A DNA stretch of 64,000 bases from Pomphorhynchus laevis (taxonomy: Eukaryota > Acanthocephala > Palaeacanthocephala > Echinorhynchida > Pomphorhynchidae): contig WNNJ02003720.1 in NCBI GenBank assembly GCA_012934845.2, forward strand, positions 1 to 64,000, written 5' to 3'. Each line of letters opens with the position of its first letter. Positions within the stretch are counted from its first letter, which is position 1. The position numbers and the translations under genes are program-made. The notes under the pieces were generated by a model, which was not told the origin of the DNA, did no database searches, and saw only the letters and a program-made list of their open reading frames with translations. Positions 45,901 through 52,027 of the stretch are shown piece by piece.

Positions 45901-46105
45901 TATAAATAAGAAGCATGACTAAGCTGTTTATACAAACCCAATTGCTATCAAGGCTAGCAGATATTTTTAAGTAAAGACATATCATTTTCGCTGAAGGAGA
46001 TCGAAGAAATGAAACTAGATTGATCTTTAGTTTGTCGTACTCTTTTACAGGCAGCAGAAGCTTAGCAACTTCCAAAAATCGACAAATATATGAGTGTACC
46101 GACAT
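15721..46105 (-). CDS. ChAT: choline O-acetyltransferase gene (13 coding exons)
   Basis: Makes acetylcholine from acetyl-CoA and choline in the cytosol of cholinergic nerve endings. Coding exons, 5' to 3' on the minus strand: 46105-45938, 45863-45739, 44724-44671, 37384-37210, 29170-29002, 27461-27280, 26707-26607, 21660-21535, 21019-20897, 20490-20340, 17787-17725, 17589-17440, 15939-15721. All phases agree and give 601 codons, against about 630 residues in the vertebrate 69-kDa enzyme. Hallmarks: QYHVLFHSYRIP; the carnitine/choline acyltransferase signature from RWYDK to EHSLVDG with the catalytic His; CQVSLQLAYFRLHGKL with SYESASLRQF; DLSTSQ; GPVVDNGYGVCYN. The true N-terminus and the 5' non-coding exon were not found. 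The only GC donor is after exon 6. Homology was judged from memory of animal ChAT sequences. Confidence 0.9.
15940..17439. other. ChAT intron with palindromes
   Basis: AT-rich intron. It contains hairpin-forming sequence at 16410-16505 (repeats of catcttaagatgctagag and gatgactcatgc) and a palindrome at 16945-17105 whose arms read gaattttcgaatgcaactgc and the reverse complement. No other exon-like segment was seen. Confidence 0.6.
17440..17589 (-). CDS. ChAT: ChAT coding exon 12
   Basis: 150 bp in phase 0, acceptor ATTTAG, donor GTATTC. Encodes VTNGEGIDNYMLALKQLSLE and ends FHFDLSTSQ. GIDNYMLALK and LSTSQ match the family's GxDNHLLAL and LSTSQ substrate-site motifs. Confidence 0.95.
17725..17787 (-). 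CDS. ChAT: ChAT coding exon 11
   Basis: 63 bp in phase 0, acceptor TTTCAAAG after a pyrimidine-rich tract, donor GTAAGT. Encodes DINSARLLKRALDDQTSQIRK, aligning with the helix before the IDNHLLAL motif. Confidence 0.88.
18180..18550 (-). repeat. dispersed repeat R2, minus copy
   Basis: Read on the minus strand it begins near gtcattagcatgtatttggcc, has a gggccgaaat word, and ends with the R2 terminus cgtagactcagttatctga (18239-18221). It aligns end to end with the plus copy at 43775-44123. It lies in the ChAT intron between exons 10 and 11. Confidence 0.6.
18655..18825. repeat. palindrome of about 170 bp
   Basis: Arms begin attaactaaccgagc and end gctcggttagttaat. The inner arms hold agctttcggcgtgagcc, meeting at gaagaagaag near 18740. 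Same gaagaa plus cgaaag layout as the 5809-6037 palindrome. Confidence 0.8.
18890..19050 (-). repeat. family A repeat, copy A5 (deleted core)
   Basis: Minus copy that keeps GTTTC, CTCATCAG and GGCAACA blocks (as read on plus) but lacks the cgatgagta arm, so one helix cannot form. It abuts the palindrome at 18655-18825. Confidence 0.6.
19125..19250 (-). repeat. 309-bp satellite family, single inverted copy
   Basis: Reverse complement of the unit arrayed at 35860-36920, including CTGATGAGTCAT, ATGACGAAAC and the cctcctctgcatccag landmark. This copy keeps a longer segment ending CGTCATTC after GAAACG, which restores a GTC at the hammerhead cleavage position. Confidence 0.65.
19275..19675 (+). 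repeat. minisatellite block and 162-bp tandem duplication
   Basis: Units like those at 12.4-15.4 kb (catggtcatatttgcc) lead into a segment starting gtcacatgttattaggc that occurs twice about 162 bp apart. It includes gcagcactcaatgtgctgctg and ctcatacacacgagtca. The end shares actcaatgtgaag with the 309-bp satellite. Confidence 0.65.
20340..20490 (-). CDS. ChAT: ChAT coding exon 10
   Basis: 151 bp, acceptor ATTTAG, donor GTAAAT. Encodes LHGKLACSYESASLRQFLDG, RVDVIRSTSSSIMQL and a tail ending QENE. The YESAS and GRVD..RS motifs are nearly invariant in choline/carnitine acyltransferases. Confidence 0.95.
20897..21019 (-). CDS. ChAT: ChAT coding exon 9
   Basis: 123 bp, acceptor TTTTAG, donor GTAAGA. 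Encodes AFERMNIVFYQQRKLNRSNI, then KKLGVSPDALCQVSLQLAYF. It matches [22 protein letters not shown] of vertebrate ChAT, part of the CoA-binding half. Confidence 0.94.
21535..21660 (-). CDS. ChAT: ChAT coding exon 8
   Basis: 126 bp, acceptor CTCTAG, donor GTAAAT. Encodes MREYQRSKVPENTCQSEP, then LLKWKLNKSLEEHALNAYPK. LKWK matches the RLRWKCSPEIQGHL region of vertebrate ChAT. The N-terminal part, corresponding to a variable loop, is poorly conserved, as expected. Confidence 0.88.
22560..22870 (+). repeat. repeat related to family B, left of LINE-A copy 1
   Basis: Contains aaaac, ctgatgagtggtt and gcgtctcagagtgata in the same order as the family B blocks, but the helices are largely lost. Its first part (ccgtctagcattgtga, atgtctttacag, accacttcat) recurs at 26360-26480 on the other side of LINE-A. 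The stretch near 4500-4590 is also related. Confidence 0.5.
23030..26240 (+). mobile_element. LINE-A copy 1 (APE-type LINE), broken
   Basis: Two-ORF non-LTR retrotransposon, antisense to ChAT in the intron between exons 7 and 8. ORF1-like pieces at 23030-24270 carry EALEKRFNLRNVRFIKDN and IILANSACNPFM, matching the gag-like ORF1 of copy 4. ORF2 starts at 24347 (FSLNILQWNSGGASARSLL, an endonuclease start) and has an LLGDFNERTGR endonuclease block at 24757. A conserved linker lies at 25004-25489 (YLSSRYRFQLSKDKASL, WIGGIALDRVL), followed by reverse transcriptase remnants (HGFVKERSVHSAISKVHQFC) to 26240. Multiple stops and frameshifts. The clade was not settled (Jockey/I/CR1-like). Confidence 0.8.
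26355..26490 (+). repeat. repeat related to 22560-22700
   Basis: Shares cgtctagcattgtga, agtgtctttacag and gaccacttcattc with 22600-22720, so LINE-A copy 1 is flanked by direct copies of one repeat. It may be the interrupted right half of that repeat or an independent copy. Confidence 0.45.
26607..26707 (-). CDS. ChAT: ChAT coding exon 7 (catalytic histidine)
   Basis: 101 bp, acceptor TGTTTAG, donor GTATTG. Encodes LLLHSSGILAVNFEHSLVDG and then IVVKNCLEYCFRM. The His of FEHS aligns with the catalytic His of ChAT (CEHSPFDG in human). With exon 6 it completes the acyltransferase signature at exact spacing. An LINE-A copy sits in the following intron. Confidence 0.92.
27094..27260 (-). repeat. 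dispersed repeat R2, minus copy (partial)
   Basis: Starts on the plus strand with cagatcaggtaactgagtct, the R2 terminus in reverse, followed by the AT-rich tail. It lies just 5' of ChAT exon 6 sequence (in intron 6). Confidence 0.5.
27280..27461 (-). CDS. ChAT: ChAT coding exon 6 (GC donor)
   Basis: 182 bp, acceptor TTTTAG. Encodes ESNRRTLRILKQCAYIVCLD through YINRWYDKTLQ. The only donor that keeps homology and phase is CAG then GCGAGT, so the intron 27279-26708 is probably GC-AG. It holds the first half of the acyltransferase signature (RWYDK). Confidence 0.92.
27462..28890. other. ChAT intron, no recognisable feature
   Basis: Very AT-rich (runs such as taattatttaattattta near 28480). No repeat match or ORF supported. 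Confidence 0.45.
29002..29170 (-). CDS. ChAT: ChAT coding exon 5
   Basis: 169 bp, acceptor ATTTAG, donor GTAACT. Encodes LFTLQLHNVCRLNASVIYTR, then LKSIINAHS and VPLLTSQDRISWANHRKSLL, the ChAT core between the β-strand FYVLDVV region and the GLLTSDGRSEWAEAR block. The 8-kb intron before it holds LINE-A, LINE-B, a Penelope-like fragment and the 309-bp satellite. Confidence 0.92.
29540..29630. repeat. two adjacent small hairpins
   Basis: aaataaacaagcatgcttg with its reverse complement, then aattcttatcggaaacgataa. They lie in the ChAT intron between exons 4 and 5. Apart from these, 29171-30390 has nothing recognisable. Confidence 0.6.
30395..31600 (+). mobile_element. Penelope-like element fragment, broken
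   Basis: Plus-strand reverse-transcriptase pieces: LFTADITTIYTNVPLV near 30530, a DDLLGQISGDGLLFCEEDW stretch, then after an inserted palindrome VMWFRYVDDVFLMCRND near 31055 with GWPFLNVLV and TSIYQKMG. The order TxIYTNVP, YVDDVF, FLNVLV, TSIYxK is that of Penelope-like enzymes. A few breaks are present. Antisense to ChAT. Confidence 0.75.
30793..31000. mobile_element. 208-bp foldback element with 12-bp target duplication
   Basis: A palindrome (arms aattattggagctggatca and reverse complement) followed by a short tail ending actacttaaa. It interrupts the Penelope-like element and is bounded by direct repeats of atatatgagaag at 30781-30792 and 31001-31012. A relative lies at 55501-55707 with the same arms and the same atggatcattatcaa tail. 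Confidence 0.75.
31600..33640 (+). mobile_element. LINE-A copy 2, interrupted by LINE-B
   Basis: 5'-truncated LINE-A ORF2: a linker part to about 31935, then after the LINE-B insert reverse transcriptase from about 32510 (CPKDLRPISNQNSLISIFEK, LVVAVFLDVSAVFTRISIRF) to about 33100 and the C-terminal region to 33640. Many stops and frameshifts. It follows directly on the Penelope-like fragment. Confidence 0.75.
31940..32505 (-). mobile_element. LINE-B fragment nested in LINE-A
   Basis: Minus-strand 3' end of the same family as 10227-11600. It encodes MTERIISRIQATEMRFLRG, then IEESQLRWLGYVLRMSRDRL and KRPRGRHRYR, the C-terminal region typical of such LINEs. Its T-rich 3' end (ttttttcttgacaag) matches 10250-10290. 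It splits LINE-A between the segments ending gccgacgtatattt and resuming cggtttcatgtcctaaag. Confidence 0.75.
33645..35640. other. ChAT intron, no recognisable gene
   Basis: AT-rich. It includes a stretch at 35080-35330 with repeated tatgtatatattaatgtatg words (local low-complexity duplications). The short ORFs at 34030-34400 match nothing I know. Confidence 0.4.
35656..36926 (+). repeat. 309-bp tandem satellite with hammerhead-like core
   Basis: About 3.4 direct units (starting at actcaatgtgaagttacc near 35862, 36172, 36481 and 36791), preceded by an inverted partial copy at 35656-35860. In the unit at 36585: CTGATGAG 36585-36592, helix GTCAT 36592-36596 with ATGAC 36601-36605, GAAAC 36606-36610, helix GGTA 36611-36614 with TACC 36620-36623, then GTT. 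This matches a type I hammerhead core with helices II and III. Helix I is unclear. Other units carry changes (gaaat, caaaac, ctgataag). Single copies at 19.1 and 46.6 kb. Confidence 0.8.
37210..37384 (-). CDS. ChAT: ChAT coding exon 4
   Basis: 175 bp, acceptor ATTTAG, donor GTATGT. Encodes HNIKQEKNANVHGQFHLCMK, then QYHVLFHSYRIP and EDIVVIFRGH. It matches [20 protein letters not shown] and HVIVACCNQFFVL of vertebrate ChAT. The preceding intron (7.3 kb) holds LINE-A, a Penelope-like fragment, LINE-C and R2 repeats. Confidence 0.93.
37760..38015 (+). repeat. dispersed repeat R2, plus copy
   Basis: Contains a ggggccgaaacc word like those at 43850 and 54010 and ends in tacgttgactcagctgattt. The interior is AT-rich. 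Confidence 0.5.
38285..39120 (-). repeat. dispersed repeat R2, minus copy split by LINE-C
   Basis: The R2 terminus (ctaactgagta in reverse) is the LINE-C target, and the rest of the repeat continues from 38883 to about 39120 with atgtatcagaatt and cagtttatcatgaattgcta, as in the 18180-18550 copy. Confidence 0.55.
38306..38866 (+). mobile_element. LINE-C, 5'-truncated copy with 16-bp target duplication
   Basis: Encodes the far C-terminal region of a LINE ORF: LKSKIYKTVIRPVVLYGAEC, ETKILRWTAEKTLKEHVRNE, then in another frame WYGHVI-like and RRPKLRWMDVIRHDL blocks, ending at an aaagaaaaagaagaa tail. It is bounded by direct repeats of ataagctaactgagta at 38290-38305 and 38867-38882. It inserted into a minus-strand R2 copy. 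The reading frame is interrupted more than once. The family resembles RTE-like or related LINEs. Confidence 0.8.
39121..40290. other. ChAT intron, small hairpins only
   Basis: Hairpins at 39131-39180 (ttttctcttttttgcc arms) and 39410-39460 (ttacaaatttcatacatcc arms). No ORF with a recognisable domain. Confidence 0.45.
40290..43120 (+). mobile_element. LINE-A copy 3, broken
   Basis: ORF1 piece at 40314-40547 (NLRPIIGKRGQQLPITFALA, CSLNQFMEFN, then YPHCNRCHT, the start of a zinc knuckle). ORF2 from about 40900: endonuclease remnants, an intact linker ORF at 41395-41985 (YWSTRYRFQLGKDRTSI, WIGNIGLDKVLEES), reverse transcriptase from about 42120 (LAVAIFLDFSAAFDRISI, the catalytic A motif), and a C-terminal part near 42825 (KFLGFTVTMNWSTKADL). 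Stops and frameshifts throughout. Antisense to ChAT. Confidence 0.8.
43125..43745 (+). mobile_element. Penelope-like reverse-transcriptase fragment, broken
   Basis: Begins KGFPMGGNSSLIIADLF, the SMGSP-type block of Penelope-like enzymes, then a KTNIDDKEGVYLDMKI stretch and a C-terminal region IATICNDIGFLQNHLNNIID that resembles the conserved C-terminal helix of these enzymes. A few breaks. It directly follows LINE-A copy 3. Confidence 0.6.
43775..44123 (+). repeat. dispersed repeat R2, plus copy (reference)
   Basis: From aaatttcatcagaaaaaata (43777) through gccattagcatgcatttggc and gggtccgaaacc to the terminus aaatacgtagactcagttag then ctgatctgag. It gives a full unit of about 350 bp and defines the family. 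Confidence 0.6.
44124..44670. other. ChAT intron, no recognisable feature
   Basis: AT-rich. No ORF, repeat or exon-like segment supported. Confidence 0.4.
44671..44724 (-). CDS. ChAT: ChAT coding exon 3 (54-bp microexon)
   Basis: Acceptor ATTTAG, donor GTAAAA. Encodes LMSCVCYSLLKISKDIY, with split codons at both ends (Trp before, Arg after). It aligns with the SLISGVLSYKALLDSHSIP region of human ChAT. Phase agreement with exon 2 and with exon 4, over 7 kb away, is the main support. Confidence 0.8.
45050..45360 (+). pseudogene. FLYWCH-like zinc-finger fragment (transposon debris)
   Basis: Plus strand near 45240 reads LLYKGHSYKYKQYWQNKDTW then KCWHRGFRRHSHIQ. Gly-His-x-Tyr, Trp-x-Cys and His-x-His resemble a FLYWCH finger, often found in MULE-type transposases, but the second Cys is missing. 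It lies within the ChAT intron between exons 2 and 3, opposite in strand. A related leader (ccatatatccagggtaactc) recurs diverged near 45635. Confidence 0.35.
45739..45863 (-). CDS. ChAT: ChAT coding exon 2
   Basis: 125 bp after a 74-bp intron: acceptor CTCAG, donor GTGAGT. Encodes ANKFWLADMYTKCRYSLVSY and then SNPAYIVSRR through NADDLI, aligning with the EYWLNDMYLNNR and VNSSPAVIFARQ region of vertebrate ChAT. It ends with two bases of a Trp codon. Confidence 0.88.
45938..46105 (-). CDS. ChAT: ChAT coding exon 1
   Basis: Encodes MSVHSYICRFLEVAKLLLPV through a segment ending SLDSNW, then donor GTTTGT. It matches the first conserved helix of ChAT (TLATYLQCMRHLVSEEQF in human). The frame stays open upstream to about 46159 and reads LQRLPQ before the ATG. 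LP fits the family's usual PPL region, so the exon may start at 46132 (after ATAAG) and be joined to an earlier exon. No in-frame ATG exists further upstream before a stop. Confidence 0.82.
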
Positions 46106-46149
46106 TTGAGGTAGTCGTTGTAGATTTATAACCTTATGTTTTAAATGTA

Positions 46150-46550
46150 GAAGTAGAATAGGCGCTTATCATATCAAATAATTTTTTTACACAAAACTAT
46201 CAGTACAAAATATTTCAAACTGCAACATTAGTATTTGCACTATGTCGACGATTTAAATGCTGAAAAGGAATTTTGAGATACAAACATTTATAAATACTAT
46301 TTCAATTATTATGACCAAGATTAACATGCTTTAATACCGAAAGATAATGCAGCTTATATTTATGAAAAGATGATGATACCATATTTAAGACACGAACATG
46401 TATTTTAGTTTTTGAAGAAGAAGCTATCAGCCATTAAACCTGAAAGTATCACCTGAAACAATTTAGTATTAACGAAGGCTCTGTTTTCTAGATTCCAATT
46501 ATAAAATGAAAATATATAAGATTATTGAATTACATAAATTATTGAAAACA
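46150..46550. other. intergenic or intron 1, no recognisable feature
   Basis: AT-rich, no supported ORF. If VAChT lies in the first ChAT intron, everything from here to beyond 53.4 kb is intronic. Confidence 0.4.
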
Positions 46551-46554
46551 TGTA

Positions 46555-46745
46555 AGACAGACGCAAAAGAATGACGAATGCCGTTTCGTCATCACAATGA
46601 CTCATCAGTGCCAGATCCATCCCACTACTGGATGTAGAGGAGGACTGACAGTCCTCCTCTGCATCCAGTCGTGAGGGATCTGGCACTGATGAGTCATTGT
46701 GATGACGAAACGGCATTTGTCATTCTTTCGCGTCTGGCTTACATG
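46555..46745. repeat. palindromic pair of 309-bp satellite fragments
   Basis: Two inverted fragments meet at aggaggactgacagtcctcct (about 46639-46658). Each carries CTGATGAGTCAT, ATGACGAAACGG and a GTC (gcatttgtcattc). The palindrome repeats the inverted arrangement seen at 35656-36010. Confidence 0.7.
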
Positions 46746-47292
46746 TTTTACAAGAAATTCACGCGGAATAATCGCACTCTCCTTAAATAAATTATTGAAA
46801 TACATAAGATTATTAATCGAGTTGTTATAAAACAAAATACATCAATTAATATAAATATAAAATTAAAAATAGAAATTTTATGGAAATTAATAGAATATTA
46901 AATTTAAAAATTAAAATATAAGTTTTAAAATATTAATATAATATCAATATTAATCAAATATTAATATATTTGTTATAAAAATTTAATAAGTCGTAAAAGG
47001 AAATATCATCTTTTCAAATTTCGGGTTATTCACCATACTCTGTAGAGTGATGAAGAAATATGTTAAACAAGTATAATTTCAATTAATTAGAAACAAGATT
47101 AAGATTAAATAAAATTGACGACCACAATGTATTATTTACAATTTGTTATGACCAACTTGTAAATGAGTGAATGTACCGAAGAAATTTGTTTCTTCATTCC
47201 TAGAAAAATTATTTTGAGTTGAAAAACAAAACTCTAGATTTTTTTATACGGAACATTTTTGATTCCTATCTAATCAGTTTAAGAATAGCAAA

Positions 47293-47451
47293 ATGGGTAA
47301 ACCGAACGCAATTGACGTTACTTTTGATCTTCCTCTAATAAAAGATAGAATAAAAATCTTATTTGATGAAAAGAACAAGCAATACATTGAAGAAATTGGT
47401 ATGCCAGATAATACAATCAATAGTCGTAAGATCGTCAAAAGATTTCAGTGA
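47293..47451 (+). CDS. unrecognised 52-residue ORF
   Basis: Encodes MGKPNAIDVTFDLPLIKDRI and ends with KIVKRFQ. Charged, no signal peptide, no domain I recognise. It is directly followed by the 47455-47710 tandem repeat. It could be a small gene, an exon or chance. Confidence 0.15.
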   Translation: MGKPNAIDVTFDLPLIKDRIKILFDEKNKQYIEEIGMPDNTINSRKIVKRFQ

Positions 47452-47454
47452 ATG

Positions 47455-47715
47455 GAAATAAACTAATCAAGGGGTTCGTGAAAATTAATAAGCTAGTTGA
47501 TTTTCTTTCAGTGAACAGAAAATCAACTAATTGTTATTAGAAATAGTTAGGTTTTCAAATTGAAAGTAGTACTTTGAATAATTGATATAAAATCAACTAA
47601 TCAAGGGGCTGTTTAAAATCAATCTGTTAGTTGATTTTCTTTTAGTGAATATAAAATCGACTAATCGTTAGGATAAATAGATAGACTTACGAATTGAAGG
47701 TAGTACATTCCCTTA
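47455..47715 (+). repeat. tandem duplication, unit about 125 bp
   Basis: Landmarks aaatcaactaatcaagggg, tagttgattttctttcagtga and aattgaaagtagtac occur twice. Within each unit the aaatcaactaa and tagttgatttt words form a hairpin. Sequence 47716-48860 holds nothing recognisable. Confidence 0.6.
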
Positions 47716-48869
47716 TCAATGCTGATTTAACTTGAAATCAGAAATGATTTCAATTAAATTTGAAAAATGTAAGACGAAAGTCTTTCATAAATTTAATTGC
47801 TAATAAAAGCAGACGAGTCGATTGATCGTCAGCCAACATTAAAAGGGACGAAACGTGAAACGTAGGTATTTAATCATTAGCTCTTAAGTTTCACCAATGA
47901 TAAAATGTATCGCACTGATGTTGGCAATAGATTTGATTAAAGTAGACAACAGAATAAAAATAGTCATCAAAATTTAAATTGTAGCAATGACTGCACATGT
48001 GTATCAACTTAACATTAACTATTATATTTATTCAAAATATATAAAACGTAAAACTTTGTGAAGATATGATTGATTTGACTGATTACTCTTTGAAGCAACC
48101 AGTCGAAGTGATAGTGATAGTGATGACGGACGGGACAAGTTTTACGTGTTATAATATAGTGGTTACAAAAATACTTGAACTTGATCCAAATATATCATGG
48201 ACATATGGAAGCCTTTAACAGAGAAGCGATAAGCCTAGAAATGTAAATCCAATTATTTCAAAGTTGTCTTTAGTTGCTCCATTTAGATAATAAATTTAGT
48301 AAACTAAAGCCGTTATAGACGCGCATATTTGAGAAATTGAGCGAAAATATAAGAATCAATCATTAACAACTTCTCCACATAGTGAAAAAGTCGGCTATAC
48401 CCGATGCATTTCTACAAATAACCAAGATTCATTTGAAACGTTGGCTTTTAATATGTATATGCACTTAGGTAAGAAAATCTTCAATATTTATTCAAGAAGG
48501 TTTGTATTATGATTTAGAAATATTAGGAAATCAACAGCTCTATACATTAAAGTGGTTTTGTTGTTGTCAAAATTTGAGGTAGCTCATCTGTTTGTGGCTA
48601 TTCAAACATCATTTGAAACCATTGTAATAATTACTAGTTTAATGCTACAGTGGATGCATCGCAGGTCTAATTTATTTTTAGTTTTTATATTTATAAAAAT
48701 ATGTATATTGAAATTTATAAATAAATTTCAATTTATTGATTAATTTTAATTAAAAATAAAAGAATAAAATATAATTTAAATAAAAATAAATAATTATATA
48801 AATAATTGCTTCAGATATTTCAGGATTGTAGTCTTCAACGCTAAGGCATTTTCATCCCTTGAAAAAATT

Positions 48870-49720
48870 GGCAACCGATTGATTGCTTAGGCACTCGACT
48901 ATACAAGCAACATTGCCTCACTGAACCGCTACGCTTAATCGCTGCCTGAGGAAAGCCATTGATCGAATTTCACCCGTAGTCCCGAACATCACCTTTCGAT
49001 CTCTTCGATAAAATACGAGGTTTTTTTGCCCAAGACTCCTAAGGACTCAACGGCTAATGGAACGAATGTATAGATCTAATTATCGATCTCGTTGTACTTT
49101 TCCTTCGTGTTGCATTCTGCAAAAGCGGCCAACTCACCAGTCCGAATGACTGCTTTATCCTCGTAACTCATCGCTAGAGAGTTTATGCAGATATGTCCCA
49201 AATTAGTATATTACCATTCTTCCAAGGAACCAGAGTTCCTCCATCCGGTCGCTTGCCATCGCTACGACACAAATTGACGAGCTCTAATCGAGAAGCTATA
49301 CCCATTGAATACAAAGACATTTGAATTATGTTGTTCAACTCGGAGTGTAGAGTGTTCCGAGATTTTCTGTGTCGACAGTCAGACAGTGCAAGAACGATGT
49401 GTCGTTGGTATTTCCGCATCCACATGTGAATTCCCATCTAAATTTGATGTCAAGTCGTAGGGCTACAGCAATTGTGAAGGATACGTCGTCTAATCTGTTG
49501 TTAACCGTCGAGATTGGAAGTACCGTCAGGAAAGCTCCAGAGTCCCTGCCTAACGCCTCAAGCGGTCTAGCTTGACATTTAGCAGAATCGAACTCCGAGA
49601 CGAGTGAACTACTAGCGATCAAGTGCACGGGACGAGATCAACGTTTTTGTTTATGCTTATCCATTGGCAACACTTCCCCCGAATACAGCCGCCCACCTCC
49701 GCACGACATTTTGAAAATCC
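48870..49720 (-). pseudogene. retroelement-associated C-terminal domain, decayed
   Basis: Minus-strand remnants: NNRLDDVSFTIAVALRLDIK and CGCGN near 49480-49400, then HRKSRNTLHSELNNIIQMSL near 49380-49320 and SRLELVNLCRSDGKRPDGGT with NILIWDISA to about 49183. Histidine-Ser-Glu-Leu-Asn followed by GKRPDG and a Trp-Asp is the pattern of a domain found C-terminal to reverse transcriptase in many invertebrate retroelements, with a Cys/His cluster then a nuclease-like core. Frameshifts break it. Confidence 0.5.
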
Positions 49721-49839
49721 GAGTAATACACACCGCTGTTTGACTCAAGGTTCGGTCCCACCAATGCCTTTACGAGAAACGACGTGCCTGCGATCGAGGA
49801 CAAATATGCAGGCAAATTTCAATTTGTATTAATTTTACG

Positions 49840-52020
49840 ACTATAAAATGTTCAATAATTTACAATTAAAATTATTTAAGAATGAGTACACAAATACTTG
49901 TACGAGCAAATTTCATAATCTTTAGATATCGCTCAGTTTGCTCAATTGAAAATGTGAATCATTTTAAGCCAAGATCTTGAGTTCAAGCCTCAATCAGGCA
50001 TATGACTTCTTACAATAACTATCTACTCATAATGTAAAATATTGTTTGTAACCAATTGGTGTATTTATCTGCATTCATGTGACATTAAATCAGTGTGCCA
50101 ATTAATAAATTATGACTAAATAGCACCTGAACTTAAAATATAATTATAATTGGCTAAATTTAAAAAAAATAATTAGACTAAATAAAATATGAATAAATAT
50201 TTAAAATTAAATGTATTTTAATACACAGTTAATTAAAACCTATAAAACTCTATCTATCGATAAATTGCTGTTTGATATTATAATTTTCACTTGTGAGTTA
50301 GCTTACATTTGTCTGCGATTCCTTACTGTGAGTCTTTGCGTCACTGAATTTCTTAATTCGAGTTTGCTCTTGTGCGCTGTGATATTCTTGCAACACCATT
50401 TACTGAATGTAATGATATATTCACCAAATTATCAAATCTAAAATTCTAACACTAATATATACAGTTTTATCAATCGTTTTATCCGGCATATATGTCATCT
50501 AGTGTAGTTGAATACATTTATATTTGAATAATTGTAAATTCTGTCCATTAAATATTAAATAGCAATCTAAGGTTTGTTAGACCTCAAACCCCACAATTTT
50601 TATCAGCCCCCTCTCTTAAAAGTTCGCTGTGTTTAGAAATTTGCCGATATGAAATCAACAAAACTCAGAGCATTTTAGAAGAGTTTTCTTACACTAAGGT
50701 TTATTTATTTTAATTTGAATAAGCTGCCTATTTTTATTGGTTGTAAATACTTTCAAAATAAATACTTTATAAGAATATGTGACAATATTATTATTGTAAA
50801 AAGCCATTTAAGTAAATTTATAGAGGTTAATATTTACATTAAATAATTTAGAGACAAATAGTACTGACACTTTTTGAATAAAAGAGAAAGCTTTATTTAT
50901 TCCTATATTTCTATAGTTGATACCATCATATGAAGAACATGATGTATTTGGAATAAAATACAACATATCCCTTACTTTATTAGCATCTCGTTAAATGTAT
51001 AAATACACATCAAATAAGTAAACTGTATTTGAACTTCTAACTAGAAAATATTTATGGACTGATGATAAACTGCAACTTGTATTATGAAAAACTATTACTT
51101 TAGACGTATACAGTACGTATTTGACCCTATGTTTTGTTTTTGTCGATGAACATATTGTGAAACATGATAACATAACAGTTCCTTTTAAAGACTTATTATC
51201 ATAAGCACAGAGTATATTAAGTATAACAATTTGACCAAAAAGTGGTCAAATTGACGTACAAGGCAATCACATACTGATAGCTTGTGGACATAAACTTGTG
51301 CTTCTCATGTAATATTCATCTTTGTCATAAACACTCTAAGCTGTGGAAGATACCTAAAATTCAGATTCTTGAAATCTGTATCCTATTGATAAAACTCAAT
51401 GAGCAGAAACATGTCTAGGCTTTGATCGTAGGTGGATTGCGATTGATTTCAATATTTAGTAATACCCGTTACCCCGTATTCTATTATGTATTTACTACAT
51501 TATTTAATATGTTTGACATCATTAATATTAACATTGATAACATATAGCAAAATGTAGTTAATTATTGAACTCACTATAATATTGACATTTCATTATAAAA
51601 ACTTACATATTTAAGAAATTAAATCTGAAGTTTAAATTTTAAATTATTAATACCTAAATTTTGAATATAATTTAATTAAAATATTACGAGTGGAAACTGC
51701 AAATAAGTATATATATAATTTTAATATCAAACAATAATTTTCACTTTGATTGTAACTCGTTATCCTGCTTAGATTGGAACATTCGTTGGTAAAGTGCATC
51801 TTCAAACTCTTATATTTTAATGGGAAATTTTAGTTTTAATTATTATTTTACTGTGTATATTGCTTAAATGCAACTAGATAGTTTAAAGTGTTCATGCTCG
51901 TAAAAAGAAACAAACCTTAACTATAACAAAATTGTTGCATTATATCACTGTCTTAAGTAATTTGATAAGTAAATTATATGCGTGAGTATCCCGAGTGTAA
52001 TTTGATCGCTAGCTTAATTG
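49840..52020. other. downstream of VAChT, no recognisable feature
   Basis: AT-rich sequence with only short chance ORFs. The VAChT 3' untranslated region should lie at the right-hand end. No strong AATAAA was pinned down. Confidence 0.4.
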
Positions 52021-52027
52021 CTCACTC